From Pseudomonadota bacterium (GTDB lineage: Bacteria; Pseudomonadota; Gammaproteobacteria; Pseudomonadales; Moraxellaceae): DNA of 45,027 bases. The stretch covers positions 1 through 45,027 of the forward strand of contig CAUJHL010000007.1 in assembly GCA_963204705.1 (NCBI GenBank), read 5' to 3'. Position numbers and translations under genes: made by a program. Below the pieces are notes generated by a model. That model was not told the origin of the DNA. It saw nothing but the letters and a program-made list of their open reading frames with translations, and ran no database searches. This document shows, one piece after another, positions 41,591 to 45,027 of the stretch (positions are counted from its first letter, which is position 1; each line of letters starts with the position of its first letter).

Positions 41591-43072
41591 TTGGATTATT
41601 TTGGTCGACATCAGGGGGGCGAGCGTGCCTTGCTGGTGCATTTGGACATAGGGACAGCCCCCCAGCGGGACGTTGAAGAATTCAGGCTGCTGGCGCGCTC
41701 GGCAGGCGCGGACGTGATCGACCTCATTCGCGGTAGTCGGGCCAAACCGGATGCACGGCTGTTTATTGGTAGTGGCAAGGCCGATGAAATCGCCGCCCGC
41801 GTGCAGGCAGAGGAGATTCAGGTGGTCATTTTTGACCATGCCCTGAGTCCGGCGCAGGAACGAAATCTGGAAAAAGTCTTGCAGTGTCAGGTACTCGATC
41901 GCACTGGGCTGATTCTGGATATTTTTGCCCAGCGTGCGCGAACATTTGAAGGCAAGTTACAGGTTGAGCTCGCCCAGCTGGATCATTTGTCTACGCGACT
42001 CGTCCGTGGCTGGACACACCTGGAGCGGCAAAAAGGCGGGATTGGCTTGCGTGGCCCCGGCGAAACCCAGTTGGAAACTGACCGGCGGCTGCTGCGAAAT
42101 CGCGTGATGCAACTCAAGGAAAAACTGGAAAAAGTACGCCAGACTCGCAGTCAGGGACGCGCCGCACGGCAAAAGGCAGACGTGCCGACCGTCTCACTGG
42201 TTGGATACACCAATGCAGGCAAATCCACCCTGTTTAACCGGCTTGCAGGCAGCGAGGTGTATGCAGCCGATCAGCTGTTTGCCACCCTGGACCCTACTTT
42301 GCGCCGTTTGCACTGGCCAGGAATCGGGCCAATGGTGCTGGTCGATACAGTAGGTTTTGTGCGGGATCTACCGCATGAGCTGGTCGATGCCTTTCGGGCG
42401 ACCCTTGAGGAAACCCTCGAAGCCGATCTGCTGCTGCACGTCATTGACAGCCATTCTCCCGATAAGCTGGATCAGATTGCCGCCGTTGAACAGGTGCTGA
42501 AGGACATTCAAAACCCCGTTCCCACGTTGCGTGTGTACAATAAAATTGATCAGAGTCAGGAACTTCCCCGCCTGACTGAACTGGAACCGGGCCATCCTGA
42601 TCGCGTCTACGTATCCGCGCACACCGGGCAAGGAATGGATTTGCTGAGACAGGCCGTGCAAGTGTGCCTGAGCGGTACGCTGGATCGGTTTGAACTGCAT
42701 CTTCCGGTAAACAGTGGCAAATTGCGCCATGAGCTGTATCGCCTGAATGTCGTGGAAAAGGAGCAGCAACAGGACGATGGCTCTCAGCTCGTCAGCGTGC
42801 ACCTGCCCCCTCAACGACTGGCGGCTCTCCTGCATCGCTGTGGGGTAGCGGCCGACACGGTACTGGCAGCAGCTGACTGCAGCCGCTTACAGCGTGAGCC
42901 TGAACCGTTTGAAACGGCATTGGCGACAGCCGCTAGTCGGCCTAAGCGGGATGACTCAATCCCAGACGACTTAAACCCAAGTGACTTATTACCCGATGAA
43001 CCATTACCCGATGAGCCATTATCAGATGCTGCAGTGACGGATCATTCGCCACTCGATGACAGTAAGTTGTAG
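41591..43072 (+). CDS. hflX: GTPase HflX
   Basis: 493 residues. The N-terminal HflX domain (GGERALLVHLDIG; LFIGSGKADEIAARV) is followed by a coiled-coil linker (MQLKEKLEKVRQTRSQGRA) and the G domain with GYTNAGKST (G1), LVDTVGFVRDLPH (G3) and YNKID (G4). HflX splits stalled 70S ribosomes. Start TTG at 41591 with GGAG ten bases upstream aligns with other HflX starts. The C-terminal 60 residues are an acidic, proline-rich extension with short repeats (LLPDEPLPDEPLSD). The hfq gene, a usual neighbour, is absent. Confidence 0.93.
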   Translation: MDYFGRHQGGERALLVHLDIGTAPQRDVEEFRLLARSAGADVIDLIRGSRAKPDARLFIGSGKADEIAARVQAEEIQVVIFDHALSPAQERNLEKVLQCQVLDRTGLILDIFAQRARTFEGKLQVELAQLDHLSTRLVRGWTHLERQKGGIGLRGPGETQLETDRRLLRNRVMQLKEKLEKVRQTRSQGRAARQKADVPTVSLVGYTNAGKSTLFNRLAGSEVYAADQLFATLDPTLRRLHWPGIGPMVLVDTVGFVRDLPHELVDAFRATLEETLEADLLLHVIDSHSPDKLDQIAAVEQVLKDIQNPVPTLRVYNKIDQSQELPRLTELEPGHPDRVYVSAHTGQGMDLLRQAVQVCLSGTLDRFELHLPVNSGKLRHELYRLNVVEKEQQQDDGSQLVSVHLPPQRLAALLHRCGVAADTVLAAADCSRLQREPEPFETALATAASRPKRDDSIPDDLNPSDLLPDEPLPDEPLSDAAVTDHSPLDDSKL

Positions 43073-43076
43073 ATAG

Positions 43077-43463
43077 ATGAGCTATATTCCCCGAATGACC
43101 GCGCTGCTCATGACAGCCCTGATCATCGTGTTGATTCGGGAAACTGGCGTCTGGCTATTGGAACAGCTGGGTCACGCAGAGCTGGGAAACTTTTGCGGAC
43201 TCTTTGTGTTCCTGGGTATCCTGATTCTGATACGGCGCCACGGTACGCTCCCCGAATGGTTGTTGCAGTCCAACACCGTCTTTATGAAAGAAAGTGCGCT
43301 GGCGTTTCTGCCGATTTCAGCGGGGGCCGCGACAGTCCTGCTGGCTGTGGGCGATGAGATTTGGGGCATGATGCTCGTGCTCCTCGTCAGTACGATACTG
43401 CCGCTCTGGGCGTTTGCCCGACTCACCGAACGGGGTCTTAAGGAAAATCATCCCGATGCCTGA
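43077..43463 (+). CDS. CidA/LrgA family membrane protein
   Basis: 128 residues with four hydrophobic segments, including LLMTALIIVLIRETGVWLL and FCGLFVFLGILILIRRHG. LrgA/CidA proteins are holin-like and form a pair with LrgB; in several bacteria the pair affects autolysis or transports small carboxylates. It starts 5 bases after hflX, so it may be co-transcribed, and overlaps the LrgB gene by 8 bases. Confidence 0.88.
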   Translation: MSYIPRMTALLMTALIIVLIRETGVWLLEQLGHAELGNFCGLFVFLGILILIRRHGTLPEWLLQSNTVFMKESALAFLPISAGAATVLLAVGDEIWGMMLVLLVSTILPLWAFARLTERGLKENHPDA

Positions 43464-44118
43464 TGCTACGTTTGCCATCGCTCTCTTGTTGACTCTGACA
43501 GCTCATACCCTTGCACGACTGGCCTGCCTGCGCTTTCCGGCCATACCCGTCGTATTGTTATCGGTGATTGTGCTGAGTGCGTTCCTGTGGCTACTGCATT
43601 GGCCCTATGACCAGTATTACCCGAGTGTGCAGGGCGTGTTTAGTCATTTATTGGGCTATGTCACAGTGGCGCTGGCGATTCCACTCGCCTCGATGAAATT
43701 TGACGATCTGCCGCTGAAAAATGTGTCACTCATTTTATTGTTTTCGACCCTGAGCGGTGCGTTATTTCCCATGGGATTGGCGTGGTTACTGCATCTGTCG
43801 CATCCGATGATCCTTGCCTTTGCCTCACGTGCCGTCACCACCCCCATCGCGCTTAACATCGCCACCCTGATTCATGCACCGCTCACACTGGCCAGTATTA
43901 TTGTGATCGTCTCGGGTTTGGTGGGAGCGGCGATTTCTCCGCTAATCCTGAAAAATTGTGACGACGAACGGGCTGCCGGGCTGGCGCTGGGATTGGCTGC
44001 ACACGCCATTGGCACCGTACAGGCATGGCAACGCAGTGTGGTGGCGGGACGGTATGCCGCATTTGGCATGGCGGTAAACGGAATTCTAACAGCATTGTGG
44101 GTTCCGATGGTTTTTTAG
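43456..44118 (+). CDS. LrgB family membrane protein
   Basis: 220 residues from ATG 43456, overlapping the LrgA stop; the frame is open to 43414 without support. Six to seven membrane segments and the LrgB motifs YVTVALAIPLASM, ASRAVTTPIALNIA, LGLAAHAIGTVQAW and FGMAVNGILTALWVP. It works with the LrgA partner at the inner membrane. No terminator was seen after the stop. Confidence 0.92.
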   Translation: MPDATFAIALLLTLTAHTLARLACLRFPAIPVVLLSVIVLSAFLWLLHWPYDQYYPSVQGVFSHLLGYVTVALAIPLASMKFDDLPLKNVSLILLFSTLSGALFPMGLAWLLHLSHPMILAFASRAVTTPIALNIATLIHAPLTLASIIVIVSGLVGAAISPLILKNCDDERAAGLALGLAAHAIGTVQAWQRSVVAGRYAAFGMAVNGILTALWVPMVF

Positions 44119-44216
44119 GCTATTACTCCGTTTATGACCGTTTCGTCACACGTATCTGCTAAATTTCTGTTATGTGCGTCACATTTGGTGGGGTGTTATT
44201 CCACAAAAAATATACC

Positions 44217-44228
44217 ATACAGCTGTAT
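44217..44228. promoter_or_regulatory. 12-bp palindrome upstream of the DUF2147 gene
   Basis: ATACAGCTGTAT is a perfect palindrome about 118 bases before the gene, within an A+T-rich area that should contain its promoter (TATACT overlaps at 44225-44230). A regulator site is possible but unproven. Confidence 0.3.
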
Positions 44229-44345
44229 ACTGTTTTTTTGTGCAAAAAATCCTGCTGAGGTTTTGACCACAGCCGACTTTCAAAGTACAGTGATTGTCTG
44301 AAAAAGGCTCTCTCAAAAGACTCACTCTCCAGGAGTATGAACAGG

Positions 44346-44921
44346 ATGTTCCGTCTACCCTCTTTGCGCACTGTGGCGCTGAGCACAGTACTACTCACCT
44401 CCTCTACGGGACTGATGTTTGGCTCCCTGGCTGCCCATGCAGCACAGGATGACATGGATACTCCGGCAGCCACGGTATCGACTAACGATACCATCGAAGG
44501 CAACTGGCGCACCATTGACGACAAAACCGGTTTTGCCAAGGCGATTGTCCGTATTCAGAAGGTGTCGAATAACACCTATGAAGGCACCATCACCCGCATC
44601 ATTCCTCGTCCTGACTATGTGCCCAAGGTCTACTGCCAGAACTGCCCAAAGCCCTTTACTGACAAACCCATCCTTGGGCTGCACGTGATCTGGGGACTAC
44701 GTGACGATCCCGATCGCCCCCGTCAGTATAAGTCTGGCCGCGTGCTCGACCCCTTGTCTGGCCACATTTACAACGCCAAGGCGCGACTGAGTGGGGACAA
44801 TCGTCGCCTCCTGATGCGTGGCTTTATTGGTTTCTCAGCTCTGGGACGCACCCAGACCTGGATCCGTGAAGTTCCAGAAAAAGAGAAACATGACACCGCG
44901 GAAAAGACCCACACGCCCTAA
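44346..44921 (+). CDS. Secreted DUF2147 family protein
   Basis: 191 residues from ATG 44346, which has AGGAG ten bases upstream; ATG 44337 has AGGAG only one base away. A signal peptide ends at AHA near residue 33. The mature part has the DUF2147 pattern: IEGNWRTIDDKTGFAKAIVR, YEGTI, CQNCPKPFTDKPILGL, GRVLDPLSGHIYNAKARL and a closing TQTWIR. Members are periplasmic or secreted and of unknown function. The CxxC in CQNC is a common feature. The C-terminal tail is charged. Confidence 0.88.
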   Translation: MFRLPSLRTVALSTVLLTSSTGLMFGSLAAHAAQDDMDTPAATVSTNDTIEGNWRTIDDKTGFAKAIVRIQKVSNNTYEGTITRIIPRPDYVPKVYCQNCPKPFTDKPILGLHVIWGLRDDPDRPRQYKSGRVLDPLSGHIYNAKARLSGDNRRLLMRGFIGFSALGRTQTWIREVPEKEKHDTAEKTHTP

Positions 44922-44931
44922 AGCATGCCAG

Positions 44932-44967
44932 CCCTCCGTCACAGGAAATGTGACGGGGGATTTTTTT
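44932..44967 (+). terminator. Rho-independent terminator of the DUF2147 gene
   Basis: CCCTCCGTCACA, loop GGAAA, TGTGACGGGGGA with one mismatch or bulge, then seven T. Confidence 0.88.
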
Positions 44968-45027
44968 CTGGTGAGTAGGCTTGAAATCCCCACAAACGTG
45001 CCGATATTTAGAGTATTGGCATCAATG

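Overview
The window reads as a chromosomal segment of a gammaproteobacterium. It most resembles Moraxellaceae (Acinetobacter or Alkanindiges-like relatives), although this is inferred from gene content only. The pointers are an alkane 1-monooxygenase with a divergent AraC-family regulator (compare alkM/alkR), a BlsA-like BLUF photoreceptor, a subfamily I.1 secreted lipase, a short yceD-rpmF-fabD-fabG-acpP-fabF cluster, and an AspRS that looks like the Pseudomonas enzyme. No rRNA, tRNA, CRISPR array, phage or IS element was found.

Layout. (1) 1-6100: membrane adenylate/guanylate cyclase, HIT protein, alkane hydroxylase and its likely regulator around a palindromic intergenic region, a glutamine-rich protein ending in poly-Q, and an AT-rich gap holding a candidate small RNA or small ORF with a strong terminator. 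(2) 6239-18886: aspS followed without a break by a ten-kilobase, single-strand glycan locus: lipoprotein, polysaccharide deacetylase, GT4 glycosyltransferase, ELM1-like GT-B protein, two tandem capsule-synthesis-like proteins, then three genes for a pseudaminic-acid-type nonulosonic acid. Several functions are fused: cytidylyltransferase with class III aminotransferase, and PseG-like hydrolase with a GNAT domain. The second half is visibly richer in A+T than the flanks. (3) 18971-21969: a redox/electrophile-stress group, pirin / HxlR / OsmC / pirin. (4) 22226-25891: secreted lipase without a foldase gene, monothiol glutaredoxin, acetylornithine aminotransferase-type enzyme, Kbp-like BON-LysM protein. 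(5) 26087-31008 (minus): fabF, acpP, fabG, fabD, rpmF, yceD. (6) 31151-36454 (plus): EF-P hydroxylase-like epmC, yciO, trpS, scpA, scpB, rluB. (7) 36607-44921: metallophosphoesterase, phospholipase D/cardiolipin synthase family protein, BLUF photoreceptor, PlsC-type acyltransferase, hflX, an LrgA/LrgB pair and a secreted DUF2147 protein.

The most interesting part is 11439-18886. The five activities that Bacillus sps and Campylobacter pse systems spread over five proteins (aminotransferase, N-acetyltransferase, hydrolase, synthase, CMP-transferase) appear here in three polypeptides. The aminotransferase is a class III (HemL-like) enzyme instead of the usual DegT/PseC type, and no PseB dehydratase is present. 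Two adjacent paralogues of the capsule-synthesis (KpsC/KpsS-like) fold are reasonable candidates for the matching CMP-sugar transferases. The sugar made is not predictable from sequence alone.

All assignments come from reading motifs and gene order by eye. No database search, structure prediction or base-composition calculation was run.
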